From positions 2,666,001 through 2,730,000 of the forward strand of contig OZ240665.1 in the NCBI GenBank assembly GCA_965198565.1: a DNA stretch of 64,000 nt, read 5' to 3'. This stretch comes from LMUY01 sp965198565. Its GTDB lineage: Bacteria; Pseudomonadota; Alphaproteobacteria; Acetobacterales; Acetobacteraceae. Below, in pieces: positions 33,920 through 42,001 of this stretch. The notes beneath the pieces are model-generated. The model searched no databases and had not been told where the DNA came from. It saw only the letters and a list, made by a program, of their open reading frames with translations. The position numbers were made by a program, and so were the translations under genes. Positions within the stretch are counted from its first letter, which is position 1. Every line of letters begins with the position of its first letter.

Positions 33920-35188
33920 TTATAGGTACGGCCTAAGCACACGCGTGGCGCCGGCTTGCGCCTCGGCCAGCGCGGCGGCGGGCTGCTTGGTGCCGTTTAG
34001 CACCGCCTGGATCTGATCGGTCAGCGTCGACTGGATGCGCTGGTTCTCGAACGTGGACAGCTCGCCGGTGGCGACCGGCAGGAAGTCCCGCGCCACCGCG
34101 GCGGCCGGGAAGCCGTTCATGTACTGCTTGAGCGCTGGCGTCTCATACGCGGCCGGCGAGGTCGCGATGTAGCCGGTGTGGATCGACCAGTCCGCGGCGC
34201 GTTCCGGCGTGGTCAGCCATTGCACGAAGCGCAGGCTCGCCTCGCGTTCGGCGGCGCTGGCGTGCTTGAACAGGTAGATGTTGCCGCCGCCCACCACCGT
34301 GCGCGGGCTCTCCTTGCCCGGAATGCCGGCCACGCCGAACGGGAATTTCGCCTTGTCCCTCACGTTGCTGAGATTGCCCGTCGTGTGCCAGATGATGGCG
34401 CTGTTGCCCTCGAGAAAATCCGGCGACAGCGTGGGCCAGGCGGTGATGCCGGGAGGCGTCTCGGCGGGCTGCAGGCTGCGCCAGAAAGTGAGCGCCTCCA
34501 CCGCCTTGGGGGCGTCGAAATAGGTGACGTTGCCGGCGTCGTTCATCAACGGCTGCATCACGCCGTTGGTCAGCGCGCCGAAGGTCCATTGGGCATTGCC
34601 TAAGTCCCCGGCGATCTTCATGCCCCAGCGCGTCACCCGGTCGCCGTCGCGCTTGGTGAGTTTCTGCGCGATGTCGGCCAGGCCCTGCCAGGTGGTGGGG
34701 AACTTGTCCGGGTCGAGCCCCACCTCGGTGAAGGCCTGCTTGTTGTAATACGCGATCATGGTCGAGCGCTGGAACGGCACCGACCAGGTCTTGCCGTCCA
34801 CGTGGCTGTTGGCCAGGAACGCGGGATAGAACCCGGCGAGCCACTGCTTGCCGTTCGCATCGAGCCCGATCTCGTCCAGGCTCACCAGCACGTCGGCATC
34901 CTGCAGGCTGTGGATTTCCGCCGCCAGCAACACGGCAAATTGCGGGCCCTGGCCGGCATGGATGGCGGTGAGCGCCTTGGTCAGCGTCTCCCCATAGTTG
35001 CCGGCATAGACGGGCGTGACGGTGATGCCCGTCGTGGCCTTGTAGTCGGCGCAGTAGCCGTCGATCACGGCGGGGATCGGGCCGCCCACTGCGATCGGGT
35101 AGTAGAATGTGAGCTGCTGCACGGTCTGCGCGCGCAGGATGGCGGGGGCGGCGAGCGCGCCCGCCAGCACGGTGCGGCGGCGGATCAT
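33920..35188 (-). CDS. Carbohydrate ABC transporter substrate-binding protein (UgpB-like)
   Basis: A 422-residue family 1 solute-binding protein with a short signal (MIRRRTVLAGALAAPAILRAQ). Characteristic blocks are WSVPFQRSTMIAYYNKQAF, FLEGNSAIIWHTTGN, VVGGGNIYLFKHA and RVLRPYL. ATG 35188 overlaps the preceding paralogue's stop (ATGA). It is closely similar in layout to the protein at 35185-36441, so the operon carries two receptors. Confidence 0.92.
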   Translation of the reverse strand: MIRRRTVLAGALAAPAILRAQTVQQLTFYYPIAVGGPIPAVIDGYCADYKATTGITVTPVYAGNYGETLTKALTAIHAGQGPQFAVLLAAEIHSLQDADVLVSLDEIGLDANGKQWLAGFYPAFLANSHVDGKTWSVPFQRSTMIAYYNKQAFTEVGLDPDKFPTTWQGLADIAQKLTKRDGDRVTRWGMKIAGDLGNAQWTFGALTNGVMQPLMNDAGNVTYFDAPKAVEALTFWRSLQPAETPPGITAWPTLSPDFLEGNSAIIWHTTGNLSNVRDKAKFPFGVAGIPGKESPRTVVGGGNIYLFKHASAAEREASLRFVQWLTTPERAADWSIHTGYIATSPAAYETPALKQYMNGFPAAAVARDFLPVATGELSTFENQRIQSTLTDQIQAVLNGTKQPAAALAEAQAGATRVLRPYL

Positions 35189-36441
35189 TGATAGCTCCGC
35201 AGCACGCGGGTGGCGCTGGCCTGCGCCTCCGCCAAGGCGTCGCCGGGCTGCTTGCTGCCGGTCAGCGCCGCCTGCAGCGCCACGTTCAGCGACTGCGTCA
35301 CGCGCTCGTTCTCGTGGGTGGACAGCTCGGCCACGGCGTATTGCAACTGGTCGCGCGCGACGGCGGCGGCCGGGAAGTCGGACACGTAGGCCTTCATGGC
35401 GGGGGTCTCCCAAGCGTCGGGGCGGGTGGCGACATAGCCGGTGTCCATGCCCCAGGCGGCGGCGCGCTCGGGGCTGGTGATCCATTGCACGAAGCGCAGG
35501 GCGGCGGCGCGCTGCGCGGGCGGGGCGGCCTTCAGCAGGTAGAAGTTGCCGCCGCCGGTCGGGCTGCCGCGCCGCTGGTCCGCCGGCAGCATGGCGACGC
35601 CGAACGGGAAGCTCGCGTTCTTGCGAATGTTGGAGAGGTTGCCGGTGGTGGTCCAGACGATGGCGGCGCGCTGCTCGAGGAAGTCGCGCGGGGTGGTGCC
35701 CCATTCCACCAGCCCGGGCGGGGAGGCGCCGGTTTTGCCGAGCGCGATCCAGTAGTCCAGCGCGCTGCGGGTGGCGGGCGTGTCGAAGCTCACGGCGGTG
35801 CCGTCTGCGTTCGCCAATGTGCCGCCCGCTTCGGCCACCAGCGCCTGATACAGCCAATAGGCGAACGCGCCCGAGGCCGGGATTTCGACGCCCCAGCGCG
35901 CGTCCTTTTTTGACAGCTTGGCGGCGGCCTCGGCATGCGCGGCCCAGGTGGCGGGGGGCTGCGCCGGGTCGAGCCCGGCCTCGCGGAAGGCGGTCTCGTT
36001 GAAATACATCACGATGGTGGAGCGCTGGAACGGCACGCCCCACTCATGCCCGCCGATCTGCGTGTTGCGCAGGAACGCCGGGTAGAAGCCGGCCAGCCAG
36101 TCCTTGGTGCCGTCCAGCGTGTCGAACGGGACGACCAGTTCGGCGTCGATCAGCGTGTAGACGTCGGTGGACAGCAGCACCGCCAGAGCGGGCGCGGTGC
36201 CGGATGTCGCGGCGGTCTGCACCTTGGTCAGCGTGTCGGTGTAGCTGCCGGCGTAGATCGGGTTGAGCGTGACGTCCGGGTTGGCGCGCATGAAATCCTG
36301 CGCGTAGCCGTCCATGATCTTGGTGATCGGGCCGCCCACGGCGACGGGGAACATGAAGTCCAGCGTCACCTTGGCTTGCGCGCGCGCCACCAGCGGAGCG
36401 GCCAGGCCGGCGGCGACCAGCGTGCGGCGGGAGAGTGTCAT
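35185..36441 (-). CDS. Carbohydrate ABC transporter substrate-binding protein (UgpB-like), paralogue
   Basis: A 418-residue solute-binding protein with a twin-arginine-like or Sec signal (MTLSRRTLVAAGLAAPLVARA). It shares with its neighbour VAVGGPI, WGVPFQRSTIVMYFNE, FLEQRAAIVWTTTGN, GGGNFYLLKA and TRVLRSYQ. The start overlaps the ATPase stop. It is encoded directly before its paralogue, evidence of tandem duplication and divergence. Confidence 0.92.
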   Translation of the reverse strand: MTLSRRTLVAAGLAAPLVARAQAKVTLDFMFPVAVGGPITKIMDGYAQDFMRANPDVTLNPIYAGSYTDTLTKVQTAATSGTAPALAVLLSTDVYTLIDAELVVPFDTLDGTKDWLAGFYPAFLRNTQIGGHEWGVPFQRSTIVMYFNETAFREAGLDPAQPPATWAAHAEAAAKLSKKDARWGVEIPASGAFAYWLYQALVAEAGGTLANADGTAVSFDTPATRSALDYWIALGKTGASPPGLVEWGTTPRDFLEQRAAIVWTTTGNLSNIRKNASFPFGVAMLPADQRRGSPTGGGNFYLLKAAPPAQRAAALRFVQWITSPERAAAWGMDTGYVATRPDAWETPAMKAYVSDFPAAAVARDQLQYAVAELSTHENERVTQSLNVALQAALTGSKQPGDALAEAQASATRVLRSYQ

Positions 36442-37478
36442 GCGAGGGCGTCCTCTGGTTGCAGGCGCAGGCCGGCGGCGTCGAAATAGTGCAGGTCCGC
36501 CGGGTCGAAGCCGAGCGCCACGTCGCTGCCGGGGGGCGGCATGACCTGGCCCGGCACCCGCGCCACCAGCGGGGCGGCGCCGAGCATGAGCTGCAGGTTG
36601 GTGTCCGCGCCGAGATACTCCGCATGCTCCAGCCGGGCGGCGAACCCGCCGCGCTCGAGCCGCATGGCCTCGGGCCGGATGCCCACCGTGTGCGCCCCTT
36701 CAGGCGCCGGGCCGAACGACCCGGCGGGCAGCAGGTTCATCGGCGGCGTGCCGATGAAGGCGGCGGCAAAGCGCGTGGCGGGGCGAGCGTAGAGCAGGGC
36801 AGGGGCCGCGTCCTGCTCCACCCGGCCGCCGCGCAGCAGCACGACCTGGTCGGCCATCGCCATCGCCTCGGTCTGGTCGTGCGTCACGTAGAGCATGGTC
36901 ATGCCCAGGCGGCGCTGCAGCGCCAGGATCTCGCGGCGCATGTCGGCGCGCAACTGGGCGTCCAGGTTGGAGAGCGGCTCGTCCATCAGGCAGATCCGCG
37001 CCTGCGCCACCACCGCGCGGCCGAGCGCCACGCGCTGCTGCTGCCCGCCGGAGAGCTGGCCGGGGCGGCGGCCCAGCAGCGCGTCCAGCCCCAGCATGGC
37101 GGCGGCGGCCTCCAGCCGGCGGGCGCGCTCGGCGGCCGGAACGTGGCGGGCGCGCAGGCCGAACACGATGTTCTCCGCCACCGTGAGATGCGGGAACAGC
37201 GCGTAGGACTGGAACACCATGCCGATGCCGCGCTGCGCCGGGGCCAGCTCGGTCACGTCCCGCCCGCCGATCCAGACGCGGCCCTCGGTCGGCTGCTCCA
37301 GCCCGGCGGCGATGCGCAGGCAGGTGCTCTTGCCGCAGCCGGAGGGGCCGAGCAGCACGGCGAACTGGCCCGCGCCGACGGTGACGCTCACGCCGTCCAG
37401 CGCGGCGCCACCGGGCCAGCGCTTCACCAGCCCGTCCAGCCGCAGCTCGGCGCCGCCCAAGGGTGTCATTTGCGTCAT
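36438..37478 (-). CDS. Carbohydrate ABC transporter ATP-binding protein (UgpC/MalK-like)
   Basis: A 346-residue ATPase: Walker A GPSGCGKST (about 44-52), signature LSGGQQQRVALGRAVV, Walker B ICLMDEPLSNLD, then a C-terminal OB/TOBE regulatory domain (VGIRPEAMRL, LGADTNLQLML). First gene of the leftward operon ATPase-receptor-receptor-permease-permease-phosphatase, divergent from coaE. ATG 37469 (MTPLGG) is an alternative start. Confidence 0.93.
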   Translation of the reverse strand: MTQMTPLGGAELRLDGLVKRWPGGAALDGVSVTVGAGQFAVLLGPSGCGKSTCLRIAAGLEQPTEGRVWIGGRDVTELAPAQRGIGMVFQSYALFPHLTVAENIVFGLRARHVPAAERARRLEAAAAMLGLDALLGRRPGQLSGGQQQRVALGRAVVAQARICLMDEPLSNLDAQLRADMRREILALQRRLGMTMLYVTHDQTEAMAMADQVVLLRGGRVEQDAAPALLYARPATRFAAAFIGTPPMNLLPAGSFGPAPEGAHTVGIRPEAMRLERGGFAARLEHAEYLGADTNLQLMLGAAPLVARVPGQVMPPPGSDVALGFDPADLHYFDAAGLRLQPEDALA

Positions 37479-37594
37479 GGTGGAGTGGGTCTAGTTCAGT
37501 GCGTTCGCGGTGCAAAATGGCAGTATGATGACGCTTGCCCGGCGCGGGGCTGGGCGGTTAGTTCGGGGCGCATGACGGTGGCGGGCGTGCGGGT

Positions 37595-38179
37595 GTGAAG
37601 GTGATCGGGCTCACGGGCGGGATCGGGATGGGCAAGTCCACCGCCGCCGCCGCGTTCCGCCGCGCGCGCATCCCGGTGTTCGACGCCGACGCCGCGGTGC
37701 ATTGGCTGCAGGCCCCCGGCGGCCCCGTGTTGCCCGCGCTCGCCGCCGCCTTCCCGGGCGTGGTGACGGAGGGGCGGCTGGACCGTGCGGCGCTGCGCCG
37801 GGCCGTGGTGGGGGACGAGGCGGCGATGGCGCGGCTGGAGGCGATCATGCACCCGGCGGTGCGCCGGCTGGAGCGCGCCTTCCTCGCCCGCGCCCGCAGC
37901 GCCGGCGCCCCCGCCGTGGTGCTGGACATTCCGCTGCTGTTCGAGACGGGCGGCCAGTCGCGGGTGGACACTGTGGTGGTGGTGTCGGCGCCGCGTGCGG
38001 TGCAGGTGGCGCGGGTGCGGCGGCGGGGCCTTTCGGACGCGCAGATCGCCGCTATCATCGCGCGACAGATGCCCGATTCGCAGAAACGCCGCCGCGCCGA
38101 CCTTGTGGTTCGCACGGGGCTCTCCCGCTTCCACGCGCTGCGCCCGTTGCGGCGGTTGATTCGGAGTTTGCGCGGGTGA
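37595..38179 (+). CDS. coaE: Dephospho-CoA kinase
   Basis: A 194-residue CoaE, phosphorylating dephospho-CoA in the last step of coenzyme A synthesis. P-loop GGIGMGKST (about 8-16), FDADAAVHWL, HPAVRRLE, VLDIPLLFETG and RRADLVVRTGLS follow family order. GTG start; the stop overlaps the dnaQ GTG start (GTGA). Confidence 0.95.
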   Translation: MKVIGLTGGIGMGKSTAAAAFRRARIPVFDADAAVHWLQAPGGPVLPALAAAFPGVVTEGRLDRAALRRAVVGDEAAMARLEAIMHPAVRRLERAFLARARSAGAPAVVLDIPLLFETGGQSRVDTVVVVSAPRAVQVARVRRRGLSDAQIAAIIARQMPDSQKRRRADLVVRTGLSRFHALRPLRRLIRSLRG

Positions 38180-38859
38180 GCCGTTCGGTGCTGTTCGACA
38201 CCGAGACCACCGGGCTCGACCCGCTGACCGGCGACCGCATCATCGAGATTGCGGCGCTGGAGCTGGTGCGGGATTTGCCGACGGGGGTGACGTTCCACCG
38301 CCTGATCGACCCCGAGCGCGACATCGACCCCGACGCCACCCGCGTGCATGGCCTGACCCGGCTGGACCTGGCGGGCAAGCCCCGGTTTGGCGAGATCGTG
38401 GACGATTTCCTGGCCTTCATCGGCGAGGACCCGCTGGTGGCGCACAACGCCGGGTTCGATTTCGGCTTCTTGAACGCGGAGTTGGCGCGGCTGGGGCGGC
38501 CGAGCGTGTGCGTGTCGCGCAAGGTGGACACGCTCGAGCTGGCGCGGGTGCGGTTTCCTGGGCTGCCGAACAGTCTGGACGCGCTGTGCCGCCGCTTCGC
38601 GATCGACCTGTCGGAGCGCACGAACCACAACGCGCTGCTGGACTGCCGGCTGCTGGCCGAGGTGTATATCGAGCTGACGGGGGGTCGGCAGCGCGGGTTG
38701 TCGCTGGTGGCGGAGCGGGCGGAGTCGGTGCTGCCGGTGGTGACGTATCAGGCGAGCGGCGCGCGGGTGCCGCGGGTGGTGGTGGTGAGTGCGGCGGAGT
38801 TGGCGGCGCATGCGGCGTTTGTGGGGAGGTTGAAGGAGGCGGTTTGGGGGTTGGGGTAG
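38176..38859 (+). CDS. dnaQ: DNA polymerase III epsilon subunit (3'-5' exonuclease)
   Basis: About 227 residues. The proofreading exonuclease motifs are LFDTETTGLD (Exo I, D8/E10), HNAGFDFGFLN (Exo II) and HNALLDCRLLAEVY (Exo III). The short C-terminus holds the polymerase-binding tail. The GTG start is set by overlap with coaE. In many alphaproteobacteria secB faces it next; here accessory genes intervene before secB at 48372. Confidence 0.95.
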   Translation: MSRSVLFDTETTGLDPLTGDRIIEIAALELVRDLPTGVTFHRLIDPERDIDPDATRVHGLTRLDLAGKPRFGEIVDDFLAFIGEDPLVAHNAGFDFGFLNAELARLGRPSVCVSRKVDTLELARVRFPGLPNSLDALCRRFAIDLSERTNHNALLDCRLLAEVYIELTGGRQRGLSLVAERAESVLPVVTYQASGARVPRVVVVSAAELAAHAAFVGRLKEAVWGLG

Positions 38860-38999
38860 GATGATTTATCAAGTTGAGCAGTCCACGTGACGCAAATTGG
38901 CCCGCTGGGTGCTATTTACTCCTTCGACGTAGGACGGGCAGAAAACTGATCGTATAGACGCGTTGTTTGTTGGGTACCTTGTAACAGGAAAGTCCAGCC

Positions 39000-41681
39000 G
39001 TGTTTGAAAAGCCCGCTCTTTCCGACATGTTAAACGAAAGCGACGTTGAGCAAAAGTTCATCTATCCTCTTCTTATAAGTCCTGCTCCTTACGGATTTGG
39101 GATTGATAAGTCGGTCATACACACAAAGCAAAATATCCGTAAGCTACGCATAGGAAAGGGTAGCGAGGCAAAAATATACTTCCCGGACTACCTGATAGTT
39201 AAAGGTGGGTTCCCGATTGTCATAGGTGAGGCGAAAACACCAGGTAGTGACCTTCGCGAAGCCTTTCGAGAAGGTCGACTTTACGCCGCAGAGCTAAATG
39301 CAACGTTTCCTGCGGGTCTAAATCCTCTTACTCGTTTGTTCAGCACGGATGGTCTTTGGCTTTTTGCCGGCTATGCGGATCAGGCTGAGCCTACAATCAT
39401 CGCCCATTACGACCAGATATCGACCTATTCGCCGCAGATGTCTGAATTGCATCATCTGTTCGGCTCTGTTGAGCTGGAGAAAGCAGCTAAGATTCTCTAC
39501 TCGCTATTTAAGCCATCGAAGTGGACCAAAGCACGGCTTCGCGTCGGTGGAATGGCAACCCAGCTTGAAGAAGTGTCGTTGAATTCGTTTGGTTCAACTA
39601 TATCCGCGGATTTCGCTCATGTTTTCAACCCAACATCAAGACAGGACCGCGTGAAGATAGCGCGGGACGGCTACGTAAATTCGGCCAGAAAGCAGAGGTA
39701 TGTGGGCTCTATTGACCGTGTAATTAGGGCTTCTGCCAGTATCTCAGAGTCAGTTTCTCGCACAATCGAGAACACTAGCAAGCCCCATGAAATAATTGCT
39801 CCTTTCTTAAGTAAGAGACAGCTTGAACATCAGGTTCTACTCATAATTGGTAGTGTTGGATCAGGAAAATCGACTTTTATTGATTTCGTTCAAGAAGTTG
39901 CTTTACCGGGGAATGTCAAGGACGCGACCGTATGGGTGCACTTAGATATGAACGTTGCCGATATTTCTCAAAATGGCATTTTCGATTGGATACGAAATGA
40001 AACCGTAAGTTCGCTTCAGAAGTCTTATCCGCAGCTTGATTTTGATGAACTTGACGTTCTCAAGAAAATCTACAGTGTCGAGGTGAATAAGTTTGCGAAG
40101 GGCGTAGGTAAACTCTTTGCTAACCCATCATTGTATGATGAGCGGCTGGCAGCAATCCTTTCTGAAGCCGACGCTAATCTAGATACTCGAATGAAGAGTA
40201 TGTGTCGTTTTTGTGGCAACGAGCGTGGAAGACTTATCGTTGTTGTTATGGATAATTGCGATAAGAGGTTACGCGATGAACAACTACTAATGTTCCAGGT
40301 TGCCCAGTGGCTTCAGAAGACCTTCCGGGTTCTCGTTATACTGCCGTTGAGAGAGGAGACATTTGATAATCATCGAAACCAACCACCTTTGGACACGGCG
40401 CTTAAGGACATGGTTTTCAGAATTGAACCTGCGTCGTTTCAGGACGTGCTTAGCGCTCGCATACAGATTGCGAAATTAGAGATATTGGCAACGCCGTTGC
40501 GTCAAGTGGCCTACACCACACCCAACGGCATCCGTGTCGAGTTGGATGCTGCAGAGCAGGCTTCCTATCTAGAGTCAATCCTAAGATCGGTTTTCGAGCA
40601 TAGCCATCAAATCAGAGATTTGATCGTTGGTTTGGCTGGCCGTAATTTGCGTTTAGCACTCGAAATCTTCATGGAGTTTTGCACAAGCGGTTATTTGACA
40701 GAGGATCATATTTTCCAAATGCGTCAAGCTCATGGGCGGTATGTTTTGCCGCTTGAGGTTTCGTTGGCTGTGCTTCTACGTCGAGGAAGGCGGTTTTACG
40801 ATAGCGATCATGCTTACCTTAAGAACATGTGCGCTATTGAGCCTGACGACCAACGGCCAAACTACTTCAGCAGGCTTCTTGTTCTTGGCTGGCTTGCGGC
40901 ACGAGTTAAAACCGTCGGGACCAAAGGGCTCACCGGTTATTTCCCGATCGGGACGATGGAGGCTGAACTTAGCGCGTATGGCGTAGAACAAACCGCAGTT
41001 AGGAGAGAGATTGAGTACCTAGCGGAAGCTTATTGCCTAACCAGCGAGGACTTCAGGGTCCAGGGCCTTCAAGAAAATGATCTAATCTGTTTAGGGTCCG
41101 CCGGAGCTGCGCACATGGAGATCATGGCAAATCCCCATTTTTGGGCGGCGGTTGCTGAAGATACGTGGACAGACGATGTGAGTTTAGCCGAGGAAATTGC
41201 AACCAGAATATCGAACATCCAAGGTCAACACGAAATTAAGACAATCTACAAGAATGCTCGGGCTGTTCTAGAAATGCTAAAGATCGCTTACGAACGAGAG
41301 CGCCTAGCTAGCGAAGCCATCTTAGACGAAAGTAAATTTGGTGCCTTGGCTAATCTAACGAGCGCCGTTGATGGTCTTCGCGTTTTGGAGCGCCAACTGG
41401 TTCCACCCGCTTGGATGGAAGTTGATAGCAAATATCGGGTCGGTCGGGTTTACAAAGGAAAGATGACAAATAGAAAAGAGTTCGGGATTTTCGTTGAGCT
41501 AGAAAAAGGTGTGTCAGGTCTGCTTCATGTGTCGAGAATACCTTCCACTATTCCGCAGGTTCAAACATACGTCCCTGGAGGGTCGATCTACGTTAAGGTT
41601 CTAACAGTGCATAAACTCGAGAAGCGGATAGAGCTCGGTTGGTCGCGCCAATCTGACGAGAGCGATGTGGCGGGCGTTTGA
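39000..41681 (+). CDS. PD-(D/E)xK nuclease - P-loop NTPase - S1 domain protein, putative defence gene
   Basis: An 893-residue multidomain protein. The N-terminus (about 10-110) resembles type I restriction HsdR N-domains: FPDYLIVKGG (P62-D63) and GEAK (E77, K79) form a PD-(D/E)xK nuclease signature. A P-loop NTPase follows with Walker A GSVGSGKST (284-292) and a Walker B-like VVVMDNCD (about 414-421), plus VLVILPLREETF as in STAND/KAP-type ATPases. A helical region leads to a C-terminal S1 RNA-binding domain (about 812-880, GRVYKGKMTNRKEFGIFVEL). AGGAAAG precedes GTG 39000; ATG 39027 is an alternative. Codon use is much more AT-rich than in neighbours, implying transfer. Single-gene antiphage defence is inference. 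Confidence 0.75.
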   Translation: MFEKPALSDMLNESDVEQKFIYPLLISPAPYGFGIDKSVIHTKQNIRKLRIGKGSEAKIYFPDYLIVKGGFPIVIGEAKTPGSDLREAFREGRLYAAELNATFPAGLNPLTRLFSTDGLWLFAGYADQAEPTIIAHYDQISTYSPQMSELHHLFGSVELEKAAKILYSLFKPSKWTKARLRVGGMATQLEEVSLNSFGSTISADFAHVFNPTSRQDRVKIARDGYVNSARKQRYVGSIDRVIRASASISESVSRTIENTSKPHEIIAPFLSKRQLEHQVLLIIGSVGSGKSTFIDFVQEVALPGNVKDATVWVHLDMNVADISQNGIFDWIRNETVSSLQKSYPQLDFDELDVLKKIYSVEVNKFAKGVGKLFANPSLYDERLAAILSEADANLDTRMKSMCRFCGNERGRLIVVVMDNCDKRLRDEQLLMFQVAQWLQKTFRVLVILPLREETFDNHRNQPPLDTALKDMVFRIEPASFQDVLSARIQIAKLEILATPLRQVAYTTPNGIRVELDAAEQASYLESILRSVFEHSHQIRDLIVGLAGRNLRLALEIFMEFCTSGYLTEDHIFQMRQAHGRYVLPLEVSLAVLLRRGRRFYDSDHAYLKNMCAIEPDDQRPNYFSRLLVLGWLAARVKTVGTKGLTGYFPIGTMEAELSAYGVEQTAVRREIEYLAEAYCLTSEDFRVQGLQENDLICLGSAGAAHMEIMANPHFWAAVAEDTWTDDVSLAEEIATRISNIQGQHEIKTIYKNARAVLEMLKIAYERERLASEAILDESKFGALANLTSAVDGLRVLERQLVPPAWMEVDSKYRVGRVYKGKMTNRKEFGIFVELEKGVSGLLHVSRIPSTIPQVQTYVPGGSIYVKVLTVHKLEKRIELGWSRQSDESDVAGV

Positions 41682-42001
41682 TTCCGGTGCTTCATCCTTT
41701 TTGAAACTCCTGTTTGTGATTTGCCCTGGAAACGGACGACAAAATGTGCCATGACCGCAGCGTGAACGTTGCTCAGAGATCTGGCAGGGGACCTTGCAAC
41801 TCGGTTCACATTTCATTAAACATGAATGGCTATCTTGGTTCACGGCGTACGCACAAAGCGGAAGCCGGACTTAAAATTGTCGTGCTAACCTTATCAAAGG
41901 ATTGTGGTGTTGGCTTAAGTTGAAAGCGGACCGTTTGTTCAGAGTGTCTTAGTGATTTGGATGGGTGGTGGGTGCTAGCCCGCCACCCTAGGCACGTTAG
42001 T
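41682..42001. other. Gene-free AT-richer gap after the nuclease/NTPase gene
   Basis: About 320 bases with the same low-GC character as the preceding gene. I see no convincing coding sequence; short open frames on the minus strand run antisense to the gene end and lack ribosome sites. It probably marks the trailing edge of the transferred segment. Its last 40 bases hold a hairpin next to the ABC exporter stop. Confidence 0.6.
41963..41988 (-). terminator. GC-rich hairpin, putative terminator of the ABC exporter gene
   Basis: GGGTGGTGGG pairs with CCCGCCACCC (nine Watson-Crick pairs plus one G-T) around a 6-base loop, 13 bases beyond the exporter stop on the minus strand. No U-tract follows, so it is only a candidate. 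Confidence 0.45.

Noticed and set aside
41682..41850. Minus-strand small open frames after the nuclease/NTPase gene, possible antitoxin
   Set aside because: They overlap the gene end antisense, lack ribosome sites and show no DNA-binding motif.
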